Source of the DNA: Phycisphaeraceae bacterium
GTDB taxonomy: Bacteria; Planctomycetota; Phycisphaerae; Phycisphaerales; Phycisphaeraceae
NCBI GenBank assembly: GCA_002716625.1
Contig: PBAS01000022.1
Span: 1 to 56,459, forward strand
Direction: 5' to 3'
Length of the DNA: 56,459 nt
In this document: positions 18,561-28,981 of the stretch, one piece after another
How positions within the stretch are numbered: position 1 is the stretch's first letter
Layout of the letters: each line of letters starts with the position of its first letter
Notes under the pieces: generated by a model
Told to the model about the DNA's origin: nothing
Seen by the model: only the letters and a program-made list of their open reading frames with translations
Database searches by the model: none
Translations under genes and position numbers: made by a program

Positions 18561-20375
18561 TTACTTTGATGCCTTCAACCGTTCTTCAAGGGATTTAAGT
18601 TCATCATTAAGTCCCTCTGGCAATCTTTCACCGAACTGGGCGTAGTGCTCTTGGATTGATTGAAGTTCACCAAGCCATTGGTCCACATCCACATGGAGCA
18701 GTTCCGCAAGATCTTCCGCTGGCAAATCAAGACCGCTGACATCAAGCGCGTTCTCCGCAGGCATCTGACCAATCGGGGTATCAACTGCATCCACCTTGCC
18801 AGCACAACGCTCAACAATCCACTTAAGCACTCGTGAGTTTTCACCAAACCCAGGCCATAACCATTTGCCATCTGAATTCTTGCGAAACCAATTGACGTAA
18901 AAAATACGCGGCATGGCATCACTCTGAGCCCCCATGTCAAGCCAGTGCTTAAAGTAGTCAGCCATGTTGTAGCCGCAGAATGGAAGCATAGCCATGGGAT
19001 CGCGGCGAAGCTGCCCCAAGCCCCCCGCAGCTGCCGCCGTCTTTTCACTCCCCATAATAGACCCGAGAAATGTCCCATGCTTCCAATCACGTGCCTCGAT
19101 GACCAGTGGCACAACCGAAGCCCGCCTACCACCAAAAAGAATCGCGTCAATAGGCACACCATTGGGATCCTCCCACTCCGGTGCAATGACCGGACATTGA
19201 GAGGCGGGCGCGGTAAATCGACCATTGGGATTTGCTGCAGGCGTATCACTACCCGGCGCCCAGTCATTGCCACGCCAATCCTTGAGATGGGCTGGTGGAT
19301 CCGACATGTCTTCCCACCAGATATCACCATCATCCGTCAGCGCCACATTGGTGAAGATCGAGTTGTTTTCAAGCGTCTTCATCGCATTGGGATTTGAGTC
19401 ATCGCTTGTACCGGGCGCAACACCAAAAAATCCAGCTTCAGGATTAATCGCGTATAGTCTCTTTGGATCCTGCCCTTTGCTTGAATCGCCAAACTTCATC
19501 CAAGCAATATCATCGCCAATACACTCAACCTGCCAGCCATCAACCGTGGGCTCAAGCATAGCAAGGTTGGTTTTGCCGCATGCACTGGGAAACGCTGCGG
19601 CAACATACTTCACATCGCCGTCAGGACTGGTGAGTTTCAAGACAAGCATATGCTCGGCCATCCACCCCTGCTCACGAGCCATGATCGAGGCAATACGCAG
19701 AGCGAAACACTTCTTTCCCAAAAGTGCATTGCCGCCATATCCCGAGCCATAGGACCAAATCTCCTTGGTGGCCGGGAAATGCGTAATATATTTATTGTCG
19801 CCATCACAAGGCCAAGCCACATCGTCGCGAGCCTTGCCATCAGCGTCTACCAGCGGATAACCCACTGAATGTAGGCAGGGCACGAACTCGCCATCGCTAC
19901 CAAGCGTCTCCAGCACGTTCTGCCCCATGCGAGTCATGATCCGCATATTGCACACCACGTAGGGGCTATCCGTACACTGCACACCGATATGGGCAATGCG
20001 GCTTCCCACTGGCCCCATGGAAAACGGGATGACGTACATCGTGCGGCCACGCATACACCCATCAAAAAAGCCGCTCAGCGTCCTCTTCATCTCGTCCGGA
20101 GCACCCCAATTATTGGTCGGGCCAGCATCCATTTCATCGTCCCAGCAGACGAAAGTCCGGTCCTCCACACGCGCGGTGTCCGCCTGATCCGACCAACACA
20201 GGTAACTGTTAGGGCGTTTTGATTCGTTCAGTTTAAAAAACGCACCGGCATCCACCAGTTTCTTGGCCATGGTGTCGTACTCAGCTTCAGAACCGTCACA
20301 CCAATAGATGTCCGCAGGCTTAGTCAACGCCGCCACCTCGTCCACCCAAGATTTCAGCTTTGCATGATTCGTCAT
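18561..20375 (-). CDS. pckG: Phosphoenolpyruvate carboxykinase (GTP)
   Basis: 604 residues, the normal length for the GTP-dependent enzyme that converts oxaloacetate to phosphoenolpyruvate in gluconeogenesis. The signature [13 protein letters not shown] (P-loop with the reactive cysteine), the [10 protein letters not shown] metal-binding block, [14 protein letters not shown] and [12 protein letters not shown] are all present. It ends 27 bp before the M48 gene on the same strand. Confidence 0.96.
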   Translation of the reverse strand: MTNHAKLKSWVDEVAALTKPADIYWCDGSEAEYDTMAKKLVDAGAFFKLNESKRPNSYLCWSDQADTARVEDRTFVCWDDEMDAGPTNNWGAPDEMKRTLSGFFDGCMRGRTMYVIPFSMGPVGSRIAHIGVQCTDSPYVVCNMRIMTRMGQNVLETLGSDGEFVPCLHSVGYPLVDADGKARDDVAWPCDGDNKYITHFPATKEIWSYGSGYGGNALLGKKCFALRIASIMAREQGWMAEHMLVLKLTSPDGDVKYVAAAFPSACGKTNLAMLEPTVDGWQVECIGDDIAWMKFGDSSKGQDPKRLYAINPEAGFFGVAPGTSDDSNPNAMKTLENNSIFTNVALTDDGDIWWEDMSDPPAHLKDWRGNDWAPGSDTPAANPNGRFTAPASQCPVIAPEWEDPNGVPIDAILFGGRRASVVPLVIEARDWKHGTFLGSIMGSEKTAAAAGGLGQLRRDPMAMLPFCGYNMADYFKHWLDMGAQSDAMPRIFYVNWFRKNSDGKWLWPGFGENSRVLKWIVERCAGKVDAVDTPIGQMPAENALDVSGLDLPAEDLAELLHVDVDQWLGELQSIQEHYAQFGERLPEGLNDELKSLEERLKASK

Positions 20376-20518
20376 TTTATTTCCAATTCTTTTGTCATGA
20401 CACTTTAATCAGATCCCAATTCCCATCCTAATTCGTTTCGCAAGAGTTGCAAATATCACCAACCATACCGACTTGGCCTCATGAATAAAACACACTGACA
20501 AGCCAAACCAGGAAGCCA

Positions 20519-21388
20519 TCATCGGTCATACATGCTCTTAACAGCACTGGCAAATAACATGGCGCCCAACACGCCCATGCGGCCCCCGCCATGCGTAACC
20601 GCGTCTTGGATCTGCTGGTCTGCAAAACTGCATGCATGGGAGTGCCGGGCAAATGCATGAACTGCCCAAGGCCAGTTCACCAAGGAAGACGAACAAGTAT
20701 GCTCAAAGTGATACGCAGCAATCTGGTCCACCCGCTCCATCCAGCGGGATGTGCCGGCCAGCAAAGACAATTCAACCAAAGCATGAAGGCCACACAACTC
20801 GCGACAGGTCCAGACATCTAAACCAACCGTTTGCATATCGAACGGATGCAGTGACCCCCCAGGGCCTGGATGGCTAATGATTTGATGGACAACACCACCC
20901 ACCCACTCCGCATCGATATCCCGGGCCAGCAGCTTCGCCTGCTTGAACACACACAATGCCTGCCAGAGCACCGTATCCACAAATTGCGGCGGTGGCATGC
21001 GATCACTGAATGCTTCGCAGGCCCGCACCGGTGCCAAGGCGGCTGGGATCGCGGCTTCACAAGCACCCCAAAGGGACACCGGCAAGGTTTCGTACCGTAA
21101 TCCAAAAGCCACCAGATGAAGATAGAGAACAAAAGGGTAATAGACATCGCGACACTGGCCGCCAGCATCAGATAACCGGGGCGCTTGGCCGTCAACTGCA
21201 ACCACGCCAAGTCGGTTCAAACCCTCCACCAACCCCCGATACATGTCCGGCTGGTCCGCCAACAGCAACCTGGCCGCGGGGATACCGATCAAAACCGAGT
21301 CGGAGTCACAAGCCAGACCATCCGCATCGTCTAAACCTTGCTCAGCCAGTGATGCCAGTTGCTGGCGATATCGGATAAGCTTTTTCAT
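20519..21388 (-). CDS. Protein of unknown function
   Basis: 289 residues, ATG start. I do not recognise a family. The sequence is mostly helical by composition, with many Ala, Leu, His and Trp residues, no signal peptide and no clear transmembrane segment. A histidine/cysteine-containing C-terminal part (HAFARHSHACSFADQQ) is the only distinctive feature. It lies divergent from the M20 peptidase gene, with about 120 bp between the starts, and 143 bp beyond pckG. Codon use and base composition are like its neighbours, so it is probably a real gene. Confidence 0.6.
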   Translation of the reverse strand: MKKLIRYRQQLASLAEQGLDDADGLACDSDSVLIGIPAARLLLADQPDMYRGLVEGLNRLGVVAVDGQAPRLSDAGGQCRDVYYPFVLYLHLVAFGLRYETLPVSLWGACEAAIPAALAPVRACEAFSDRMPPPQFVDTVLWQALCVFKQAKLLARDIDAEWVGGVVHQIISHPGPGGSLHPFDMQTVGLDVWTCRELCGLHALVELSLLAGTSRWMERVDQIAAYHFEHTCSSSLVNWPWAVHAFARHSHACSFADQQIQDAVTHGGGRMGVLGAMLFASAVKSMYDR

Positions 21389-21508
21389 GAATCAATCGCA
21401 TCATGCCAGATAATCGGATCGACAAAACTGCCCCAGCTTGGAACCAACCCTACTCAACGCAAGACCTCAATCGTACGTATTGAAGACCAACACTGGAAGG
21501 GCCGCAAA

Positions 21509-22936
21509 TTGTTAAAACCTGTACTTGAACAACTGGCGCACAATCACGACGCAGCTTTAGCACGACTTGAAGCATTTCTCGCCATTCCAAGCATAAGCAC
21601 AGACCCAAACCACACCACGGATATTCGTCGTGCCGCTGACTGGCTTGGCAAAACACTGCCCCAGATGGGGTTGCAAACACGGATCCACACCACCAAAGGC
21701 CATCCGATTCTGGTTGCCAAAAGTCATGGCAATGACGTCTTAAATCCCAACGCACCTCATGTACTGTTCTACGGACACTACGATGTCCAACCACCCGACC
21801 CCCTAGACCAATGGACCACTCCACCATTTGAACCAGCCATCCGAAATAACGCGATCTACGCTCGTGGCGCCAGCGACGACAAAGGCCAGCTTTGCACCAT
21901 CCTCGAATCACTTCGCGCATGGAAGGTGACGCACGGCAAGTTTCCCGTGCACGTCACATGCCTCATCGAGGGTGAAGAGGAATGCGGAAGTGAACAGCTG
22001 CCGACATTCATTAACAGTCACCGAGAAGAACTGGCCAGCGACATCGCCATCACCAGCGATACCACCATGTGGGATATCCAGACAATCGCAATCACCTACG
22101 GCCTGCGCGGCGTGGTCTACTTTGATGTGCAGTTGCACAATGCCACCCGCGATTTACACAGCGGCGTCTATGGTGGCGCACTGGCTAACCCGGCAACAAT
22201 TTTGACTGGCGTTTTAGGCGGACTGTTTGACAACAAGCACCGAGTCACGATCCCCGGATTTTACGATGACGTTTTACCTGTTACCGATGAAGAACATCGG
22301 CGATGGCTTACGCTCAACTTCGATGAAACTTCCGAGTATTTTGATCCCATCGGGATAAAAGTCCCGTTTGGCGAAGATGGCTATTCAACTCTCGAACGGC
22401 GTTGGGCTCGGCCTGCATGCGATATCAATGGGCTCTACGGCGGCTATGGTGGCGAAGGGGCCAAGACGGTCATTCCGTCATTCGCTGGCGCTAAAGTCAG
22501 CTTTCGGACCGCCCCCAATCAGGTGGCTGACAAAATTGCCCACCATTTCACATCTTGGCTAACTAACCATGACACCCATGGCTGCCAATGGGAGATCAAG
22601 CAGTTTGGGAGCTGTGACCCCATCGTGCTACCAACCGACTCGGCCTACATCACCGCAGCGCGTCGGGCCTGCAAGGTCACGAGTGGCCGCGAACCAGCCC
22701 TCGTTCGCGAAGGCGCTACGCTACCGATCGTGATCGACTTCAAAAAAACCCTGGGCGTGGACACCCTATTGATCGGCTTCGGCTTATCCGATGATTGCAT
22801 CCACGCACCAAACGAAAAACTGAACCTCGACTGCTTCAATCTTGGCTGCCGCACTCATGCCGCACTACTGGGCGAACTGGCCACTTTCAATGGCCCAATG
22901 GGTCAAGCCTCCGCCAGAACACTCCAAACGAAATGA
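21509..22936 (+). CDS. M20-family dipeptidase/deacylase
   Basis: All zinc-site motifs of M20 peptidases are present: FYGHYDVQPPDPLDQW (His and catalytic Asp), ARGASDDKGQL (bridging Asp), LIEGEEECGS (catalytic Glu plus ligand) and SDDCIHAPNEKLNL (last His). DLHSGVYGG marks the dimerisation/lid domain. Residues homologous to family members begin at LLKPVLEQLAHNHDA. The only ATG is 50 codons upstream, inside the start of the divergent gene. A TTG at 21509 is preceded by GGAAGG eight bases upstream and is the more credible start, giving 475 residues. The likely substrates are dipeptides or N-acyl amino acids. No signal peptide. Confidence 0.88.
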   Translation: MLKPVLEQLAHNHDAALARLEAFLAIPSISTDPNHTTDIRRAADWLGKTLPQMGLQTRIHTTKGHPILVAKSHGNDVLNPNAPHVLFYGHYDVQPPDPLDQWTTPPFEPAIRNNAIYARGASDDKGQLCTILESLRAWKVTHGKFPVHVTCLIEGEEECGSEQLPTFINSHREELASDIAITSDTTMWDIQTIAITYGLRGVVYFDVQLHNATRDLHSGVYGGALANPATILTGVLGGLFDNKHRVTIPGFYDDVLPVTDEEHRRWLTLNFDETSEYFDPIGIKVPFGEDGYSTLERRWARPACDINGLYGGYGGEGAKTVIPSFAGAKVSFRTAPNQVADKIAHHFTSWLTNHDTHGCQWEIKQFGSCDPIVLPTDSAYITAARRACKVTSGREPALVREGATLPIVIDFKKTLGVDTLLIGFGLSDDCIHAPNEKLNLDCFNLGCRTHAALLGELATFNGPMGQASARTLQTK

Positions 22937-23078
22937 TCGAACCGTAAGGCACCAGATGGAAATTTTGAATCAACAGGCAGAAAACGTTTGCCTTGAACCT
23001 CAACCGCCACAGCAGATCGCCCCTATGGCGGCTCGAATTTTTCGCGGCATGTTTGGGATCACTGCGGGTAGGTTATGG

Positions 23079-24218
23079 TCAAGCGAAGGAAATACCCTTT
23101 ATCGCCCCCCCCACCTTCACCCGGCCAAACATCCCACTCTGGGCGAAGTACGCCAACGCCTCATCGGTGGAGGCAAATACCTTGGTTGCGGTCTTGGTAA
23201 CAAATGGTGATGGATGACGCTCCGGCTTCCAAATAACATACACCTCTTTGCCATGTTCAAAGGCATGATGTAGTTCACGCTCGACCCCGCTTGATAACCC
23301 TGGCGTTCCCCCTGGAAGCTGGGGCACCAAGGACACAATCATGTCAGACTGATCCACCATCTTGAAATCACGCGCATAGATCTGGCCATCAATATCGCCG
23401 GCTATGTCGAGCACCTGCTTGACGGCAACGCGAATCCTGTCCTGCCCACCACTCTCGGCGCCGGCAGGCGCTGAAATAAAATCCTTTCCGTCCTTTGCTG
23501 CCGAAATGGCGGAGTCCAGCAATATTTTTTCGTCGACATCACCCGGATCAAAGGCAATAAACTGCTTAGCTAATTGGGCACGAAATGCGTCGATTTCGGC
23601 GAGTATCTCAGGCATATCAACCACGTGGGTCATCGGAAATGACAAATAGACCCTACGCATCTTCGGCTTGCTGATCAGCCGCCAGCAAGTTTCGTGGGTC
23701 TCGACATGGCGGCCTCGCGACAAAATGTAAAAGCGGGCCGAACACCCCAAGGCCTGTGCCAAAAGCTCGGTTGCCATAATCTCCTCTTCCCGCCAGACCA
23801 TGAGGTCCTTGAATGTAGCATCGACCGTATGCTCACCATGTAGGCGGTGGTGAACAACTTCAATATTATCTAACAGGCAGATCAGACCATCGATCTGCAG
23901 CTTCTGAACCTGGTCAAAATCAAACGCACTAAACAGACCGTGCCGCCACCGAAATGTCGCGTGGGTATTGACCATGATGTGTTCTTGGCCAACCGATTCG
24001 CTGATAATGTCTTTAAAGACCGCCCGCCGAAGGGCATTGAGCCGAGATAACGGCAAATCGAGAATATGAGGCACCTTCACATCCGGCGCCTCGGCGTACA
24101 TCCGGTCACCGACGTGGTAGAGCCCCACCGCCTGCCCTTCCTGGCCGGCCAGTTGCTGAACTGCCTCCAAATAACCTTTCTTCCCTACGCCCACTTGGCC
24201 AGTAACCATCACTCGCAT
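23079..24218 (-). CDS. P-loop kinase-like domain fused to a nucleoside deoxyribosyltransferase-like domain
   Basis: From the ATG at 24218, which has AGGAG seven bases upstream, the protein has 379 residues. The N-terminal half resembles adenylate kinase-like P-loop proteins: MRVMVTGQVGVGKKGYL is the Walker A and VNTHATFRWRHG lies where an NMP-binding segment would sit. The C-terminal half resembles nucleoside 2-deoxyribosyltransferases/TIR-like glycosidases: RRVYLSFPMTH as the first strand, ARDFKMVDQSDMIVSLVPQL and GVERELHHAFEHGKEVYVIW, where the Glu fits the catalytic position. A nucleotide or nucleoside substrate is a fair inference; the reaction is unknown. It stands alone, divergent from floA. 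Confidence 0.6.
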   Translation of the reverse strand: MRVMVTGQVGVGKKGYLEAVQQLAGQEGQAVGLYHVGDRMYAEAPDVKVPHILDLPLSRLNALRRAVFKDIISESVGQEHIMVNTHATFRWRHGLFSAFDFDQVQKLQIDGLICLLDNIEVVHHRLHGEHTVDATFKDLMVWREEEIMATELLAQALGCSARFYILSRGRHVETHETCWRLISKPKMRRVYLSFPMTHVVDMPEILAEIDAFRAQLAKQFIAFDPGDVDEKILLDSAISAAKDGKDFISAPAGAESGGQDRIRVAVKQVLDIAGDIDGQIYARDFKMVDQSDMIVSLVPQLPGGTPGLSSGVERELHHAFEHGKEVYVIWKPERHPSPFVTKTATKVFASTDEALAYFAQSGMFGRVKVGGAIKGISFA

Positions 24219-24411
24219 GGCTCTACTCCTGATCCCTGCAAGGCCCAACCAACCCAAGAACCTCTGATCACTTTAAATCCCACATGGCTACAGATAAGTA
24301 TAACCGCTCCCATGAGGGCACTTGTCTTCCGTGTTGCCTAATGCCATCATACAGCAGCATCAGATTATGACGACGACTTTTTTGTCGTCGCCACCAACTA
24401 AAGGTAGACAC

Positions 24412-25422
24412 ATGGGCAACATCATACTAATCGTGGTTACGGTACTTGTCGGCTTGGCCACCCTCTTCATCTTGGCCTTGATCTTCAGAGAGTTCGCCCT
24501 ATGGCTTCAGGCTTTTGCAGCTGGAGCGGGGGTTGGTTTCTGGGATCTGATCGCCATGCGATTCCGAAAGGTAAACTCGGCCGTGATTGTATTGACGCGG
24601 ATCCAGTCGGTGAAAGCCGGGCTGGACATCGGCACCAAGGAACTAGAAACACACTACATGGCCCGTGGCCGGGTACCCAATGTGGTCAACGCCATGATTG
24701 CCGCCGACCGAGCTGAAATCGAGTTGCCATGGCGGATGGCTTGTGCCATCGATCTAGCTGGCCGTGACATCTTCGAAGCAGTCCAAACATCCGTTAACCC
24801 CAAAGTCATCGACTGCCCCAACCCGGACGGCGGTCGCATGACCATTGATGCAGTTGCACAGGATGGCATTCAACTCAAAGCAAGGGCACGCGTAACGGTC
24901 CGAGCCAATATCGCCCGCCTCATCGGCGGCGCCACGGAAGAAACCATTGTCGCCCGTGTTGGCGAAGGTATCGTGACGACAATCGGATCCGCTTCCAGCC
25001 ACAAGGCTGTGCTTGAGAATCCTGACAACATCTCCAAAACAGTCTTGGAAAAAGGACTGGACGCGGGGACCGCCTTCGAAATCCTCTCCGTTGATATCGC
25101 AGACATCGATGTCGGCGACAACATTGGGGCTAAAATCCAGGCCGATCAGGCGGAAGCAGATAAACGACGCTTCCAAGCGGAAGCCGAAAAACGCCGCGCC
25201 ATGGCTGTGGCACAAGAACAAGAGCACAGCGCCGAGGAACAGAAGAACCGGGCCTTGGTCGTATTGGCAGAAGCCGAGGTTCCCAAGGCAATGGCCGAAG
25301 CATTCCGCAGTGGCAATCTGGGCATCATGGATTATTACAAAATGCGTAATATCCAAGCTGACACATCAATGCGTTCTAATATTGCTGGCGAGGAAGATGG
25401 GTCACCGAACTCGGGTAGTTAG
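24412..25422 (+). CDS. floA: Flotillin-like protein FloA
   Basis: 336 residues. One N-terminal membrane segment ([20 protein letters not shown]) leads into the FloA/YqfA family sequence: [51 protein letters not shown] and the Ala/Glu-rich helix [20 protein letters not shown]. FloA organises membrane microdomains in bacteria. The ATG at 24412 follows an AAAGGTAGAC leader, and the earlier open frame is not protein-like. Its stop overlaps by four bases the stop of the convergent MnmE-like gene. Confidence 0.93.
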   Translation: MGNIILIVVTVLVGLATLFILALIFREFALWLQAFAAGAGVGFWDLIAMRFRKVNSAVIVLTRIQSVKAGLDIGTKELETHYMARGRVPNVVNAMIAADRAEIELPWRMACAIDLAGRDIFEAVQTSVNPKVIDCPNPDGGRMTIDAVAQDGIQLKARARVTVRANIARLIGGATEETIVARVGEGIVTTIGSASSHKAVLENPDNISKTVLEKGLDAGTAFEILSVDIADIDVGDNIGAKIQADQAEADKRRFQAEAEKRRAMAVAQEQEHSAEEQKNRALVVLAEAEVPKAMAEAFRSGNLGIMDYYKMRNIQADTSMRSNIAGEEDGSPNSGS

Positions 25423-26522
25423 CCGTCGCTCGCATAGCGTCGCATTCCCACGCGATCACCCGTTTCAATGTAGTTTTTCAACTGCGGCGAGAACGCCCAC
25501 AGTCGGGGGCCTTTAACTGCGGACAAGCCCAATTCCCCCACAACAGCAGCCTCCAACTTTTCGATACCCAATCCGGTTTTGGCGCTTATCGCCATTGCAT
25601 CATCATAAGCCGCTGAATCCCTTGACCTTTCATCATCTACCTTATTGACAACCCAGAGGTCCGGTTTGCGTGGACAGTCAACTGCCCACTGGGTCTGTGG
25701 ATCACGCATGGCGATCAACACATCCGCTTCAATCACTAGCCGCTGTGCCATGCCGATCGCCCGTTGCTCAATAGCATCCCCGCTAGCTCGCAGTCCGGGT
25801 GTATCTAGCCAATTGACGGCAACGGGCTGCAAACGAGACCCTGACCTTGGACGAAGTTGCACCAACCCGCCCACCCAATCCCGTGTTGTACCCGGCAATT
25901 CACTGACATGACTGACCGTTCGCCCCATCAAGCGGTTTGTTAAAGTGCTCTTACCGACATTTGGCGGGCCCACAAGGGCAACAGTTGCCGGAATGACGAG
26001 CCGATCAAGCCCACGACTGCCGGCCACCACCGCTTGGGCCTCAAACCCCGTATTGATCGCGTGCTGCCATAGATCCGGCTGTGCGAGTAGCAGGTCTACT
26101 GCAGCCGGGCTGGCCGCTTGGGCCAGCGTCTGCAGCATGTCTGCCTCAAGTTCGCTGCGAGCTTCAGGATAGGCTTGGCGGGGTGGAACGGGTTGGCACC
26201 ATTGACCACCCAGATCACAGAGTTGTCCGATCAGCTTTTGCACAACCCGGGGACCGCCATGTGGCATAAGCTGCGCCATGCCATATGGTTCGCCCCGTAG
26301 CAGTGTGGCACAACCATCATCAAGTTGGCCAAATTGAACGTAACGAACCTGTGCCAATGGCCAAGACTGCACGCCGGTAAGCTCAGCCAGCAACCGGGTA
26401 ATACCAAAACCATGCAATTGTAAAATTGCAATTGCCCCTGGATTGGGGGTGGTCACCAGGGTTATTTTTGGCGTCGGCGGCCTATCACATGGCTTGTCAG
26501 CTTGTGCCATCGCCGGCATCAC
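25419..26522 (-). CDS. MnmE/TrmE-like GTPase, short form
   Basis: 367 residues. The N-terminal segment ([33 protein letters not shown]) resembles the folate-binding domain of MnmE. The GTPase motifs are GPPNVGKST (residues 185-193), TTRD, DTPGLR and NKVDD. MnmE with MnmG modifies wobble uridines of tRNA. This protein is much shorter than the usual ~450 residues, and its C-terminus has no C-x-G-K motif, the catalytic cysteine of true MnmE. It may therefore be a divergent GTPase that does not carry out the standard modification. Translation may begin at the ATG four codons downstream (MAQADKP). It precedes coaX on the same strand but is separated from it by 48 bp. Confidence 0.7.
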   Translation of the reverse strand: MMPAMAQADKPCDRPPTPKITLVTTPNPGAIAILQLHGFGITRLLAELTGVQSWPLAQVRYVQFGQLDDGCATLLRGEPYGMAQLMPHGGPRVVQKLIGQLCDLGGQWCQPVPPRQAYPEARSELEADMLQTLAQAASPAAVDLLLAQPDLWQHAINTGFEAQAVVAGSRGLDRLVIPATVALVGPPNVGKSTLTNRLMGRTVSHVSELPGTTRDWVGGLVQLRPRSGSRLQPVAVNWLDTPGLRASGDAIEQRAIGMAQRLVIEADVLIAMRDPQTQWAVDCPRKPDLWVVNKVDDERSRDSAAYDDAMAISAKTGLGIEKLEAAVVGELGLSAVKGPRLWAFSPQLKNYIETGDRVGMRRYASDG

Positions 26523-26570
26523 CCAGAAACAGGGATCGAATTAACCGCCAACCAAGAAGCCCAAAAGATC

Positions 26571-27371
26571 TCAAGATTCTTCACGATCAACGTCCAAGTT
26601 GCTTTTTTTCGGTCCGGCCAACGCCAGCTTCATACCCAGCAACGTAAGATCGGGCACCACCCTATCAACCAGTTGATAATCGCCAAACAGGAATTCCCCA
26701 TCCCCACCCGTCGCCACCACCACCGGAAAAGTCCCAGCAACTTCGGCATACTGTTCAACCAATTCCCGCACAATCCCGCGTATTCCGTAAAAAACCCCAC
26801 ACCGCATCGCCTCCACCGTACTGTGGCCTATCAACTCCGAGGGCTTTTCCAGTTCAACCATTGGAAGCTGCGCCGCGTTTTTCCCCAGTGCATCCAGCAT
26901 CATGCGGGCGCCACAAACGATGGCACCACCATGGAAGGTACCGACGCCATCGACAAAATCCACCGTGACCGCTGTACCCGCATCAACCACAACACAGGCC
27001 TGCCGCATCACATCAAATGCCGCCGCCGCGTTAAGAAGTCGGTCTTGACCAACAATCGCCTCGGGGTCAAGTTGCCGGCCGATTGGCACCACCACATCCT
27101 CCTCAATCCGCACCACGCCCATATCAAGAACTGAATTCACGGCGTTGGACATCAGGTCCGCCTGTTCCGAACAGGTTGACGCCAAGACCACGATCGCATC
27201 GGCCGCATCTCGGATCGGCTCGTAAGCACGTTTGAGATACTCAGCAATATCAGGATTGGAATTGGAAAACACTTCAGTATTTTCCAGTTGACCGGACGCA
27301 AACGTCCCCAACTGCGTGCGGGTATTGCCAATGTTGATCGCCAATAAGTTCACTGGCTTTTCATCAGCCAT
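26571..27371 (-). CDS. coaX: Type III pantothenate kinase
   Basis: First step of coenzyme A synthesis. The 266-residue protein has the ASKHA-type family blocks IGNTRTQLG near residues 13-21, GQDRLLNAAAAFD (the GxDR motif), CVVVDAGTAVTVDFVD (catalytic aspartate) and HGGAIVCGARMMLDAL. The first phosphate-loop motif reads N-I-G-N-T instead of the usual D-I-G-N-T, a change at a residue that normally takes part in ATP/metal binding. The rest of the site is intact. Length is normal for CoaX. Confidence 0.9.
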   Translation of the reverse strand: MADEKPVNLLAINIGNTRTQLGTFASGQLENTEVFSNSNPDIAEYLKRAYEPIRDAADAIVVLASTCSEQADLMSNAVNSVLDMGVVRIEEDVVVPIGRQLDPEAIVGQDRLLNAAAAFDVMRQACVVVDAGTAVTVDFVDGVGTFHGGAIVCGARMMLDALGKNAAQLPMVELEKPSELIGHSTVEAMRCGVFYGIRGIVRELVEQYAEVAGTFPVVVATGGDGEFLFGDYQLVDRVVPDLTLLGMKLALAGPKKSNLDVDREES

Positions 27372-27507
27372 GTATCGATCGCCTTAATCAACCTTGGGCA
27401 TCTACGTACCTACCCGACAACGATTACAAAAAAAGGCACCGCAGAGGCGCCCAATCACATGGTCTTTGGATCCGTTCCTGCAAACAATGCAGTCGTATTG
27501 CGAATCA

Positions 27508-27756
27508 CTAACTTGAATCCGCTGCCCGGATATGCACCCGACGCCCTTGGAACTCCACAACACCCTCAGTCAACGCAAACAGCGTGTCGTCGCGACCCCT
27601 ACCCACCTGAAAGCCGGGCTTAAAGTGCGTCCCACATTGGCGGACGATAATGGAACCTGTACGAGCCACCTGACCGCCGTAGAGCTTAACCCCCCGATAT
27701 TGCGCGTTGGAGTCCCGCCCATTCTTCGTACTGCCGCCGCTTTTTTTATGTGCCAT
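27508..27756 (-). CDS. rpmA: 50S ribosomal protein L27
   Basis: 82 residues starting [20 protein letters not shown], followed by [19 protein letters not shown], the canonical L27 sequence whose N-terminus reaches the peptidyl-transferase centre. There is no N-terminal extension of the kind cleaved in some Firmicutes. L21 (rplU), which usually precedes L27, is not next to it. The upstream neighbour is a divergent lipoprotein gene. Confidence 0.97.
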   Translation of the reverse strand: MAHKKSGGSTKNGRDSNAQYRGVKLYGGQVARTGSIIVRQCGTHFKPGFQVGRGRDDTLFALTEGVVEFQGRRVHIRAADSS

Positions 27757-27925
27757 GGGTCGCCTCGCTTACGATAGTTCCCTGCCAAATCGCTGGCGAA
27801 TACTACCGATTACCACTTCGTCGGTCAATCATTCCTCCAACCGCCAATCCATGAAATCGGCAGCCCACGATCCATTGCACCCTCTGGCCTAGCGTAAGCC
27901 AAATACCATGTGGTAGGCTCTCAAT

Positions 27926-28981
27926 ATGTGGATCAAGGAGATTATGCCTATCACCGCCACCATGGCCCTCCTGATCCTAGGCTGCCAGGCCAACGGCCAA
28001 ACCACCCAACCATCACCCCCGCCTCATCATACCCAACCGCTGGCACCGACGATTGACTTCATTCAAAAGTCACCTTTGGCATTCGCCCAGATCATTCAAC
28101 CCGGCGATCGAATCCTGTTTGTAGGTGATCAACTTACGCAGTACCGGTTCTACACGCGAGCCGTTGCTTCTGCGCTGCTTTGCATCATGCCGGATGCTAA
28201 CCTTCGTTTCTTCAACGGTGGCTACGCTGGCGCTACAGCGGCCAGCACCATTGATTGGATTTATGGCCTGATTGAATTAACCAGACCCACCGTCATTTTT
28301 GTATGCCTGGGGCTCAACGATGCCATGAATTTGCCTGGCCCACAAACCGGAACTAAGCAATATCAGCAGGACCTAAACAGCCTTATTCACCAAATCCAAC
28401 CCCATGCACGCCAGTTGGTGATTATTAGCGCCCCTGCAGTTGATACCGGGATCCACAATCTCACCGTAGATCATGAAAATACCAAGCTGCACAAGATGGC
28501 TATCGCCAGCCAACAGATCGCCCAACACCACCAGGTGGGATTCGTGGATAGTTTTATTCCCATGCGGCTTGCCCTCCTGTCAGCCAACCGCAAGGGGCAA
28601 AACCATGGCGACTTGAGCATCAACCAGCGTCTTCTAAACGAGATGGGCCATGTGGTGCTCGCGAGCGCCATTCTGTATGGCATCGGCGTCACGGCTGAAC
28701 AACTAGAACCAACAGGTTGGTCACCGCTGCTGCCACGAGACATGCGACAGGTTCGTGGGATTCTGGGCCTACGTATCGGCGTACCGGACCTATCTGCCGC
28801 GGCGCGTAGCCGCGATCTTTATCTACATATCATCCGTTTTGATGAGATTTTTTTTGAGGCCTGGCGGCTGGCTCCCCGAATGACCGTAGGCCCCACCCAA
28901 ACTGAACTTATCGCTGAAAGTGAAGGCGTCTGGGACCGCGTGCGGGTACTGACTAGCCCATATGCAGCAACCGACAAGTAA
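27926..28981 (+). CDS. Lipoprotein of the SGNH/GDSL hydrolase fold with the catalytic serine replaced
   Basis: 351 residues. A short signal ends in the lipobox LILGC (Cys20), followed by a Pro/Thr/Gln-rich linker. The SGNH blocks are recognisable: ILFVGDQLTQYRFY (block I), FFNGGYAGATAAS (block II glycine), VCLGLNDAMN (block III, G-x-N-D) and LNEMGHVVLASAI (block V histidine). In block I the nucleophile serine of G-D-S is a glutamine (GAT CAA at residues 68-69), and the aspartate of D-x-x-H in block V reads as N-E-M-G-H. It is therefore probably not a normal esterase; a binding role or a different chemistry is possible. The start at 27926 supplies the charged signal-peptide N-terminus (MWIKE). 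The ATG at residue 7 has AAGGAG close by and is an alternative. Confidence 0.65.
   Translation: MWIKEIMPITATMALLILGCQANGQTTQPSPPPHHTQPLAPTIDFIQKSPLAFAQIIQPGDRILFVGDQLTQYRFYTRAVASALLCIMPDANLRFFNGGYAGATAASTIDWIYGLIELTRPTVIFVCLGLNDAMNLPGPQTGTKQYQQDLNSLIHQIQPHARQLVIISAPAVDTGIHNLTVDHENTKLHKMAIASQQIAQHHQVGFVDSFIPMRLALLSANRKGQNHGDLSINQRLLNEMGHVVLASAILYGIGVTAEQLEPTGWSPLLPRDMRQVRGILGLRIGVPDLSAAARSRDLYLHIIRFDEIFFEAWRLAPRMTVGPTQTELIAESEGVWDRVRVLTSPYAATDK

Noticed and set aside
18575..19333. 252-codon minus-strand frame inside the PEPCK gene
   Set aside because: Different frame of the same DNA; the PEPCK frame has all catalytic motifs.
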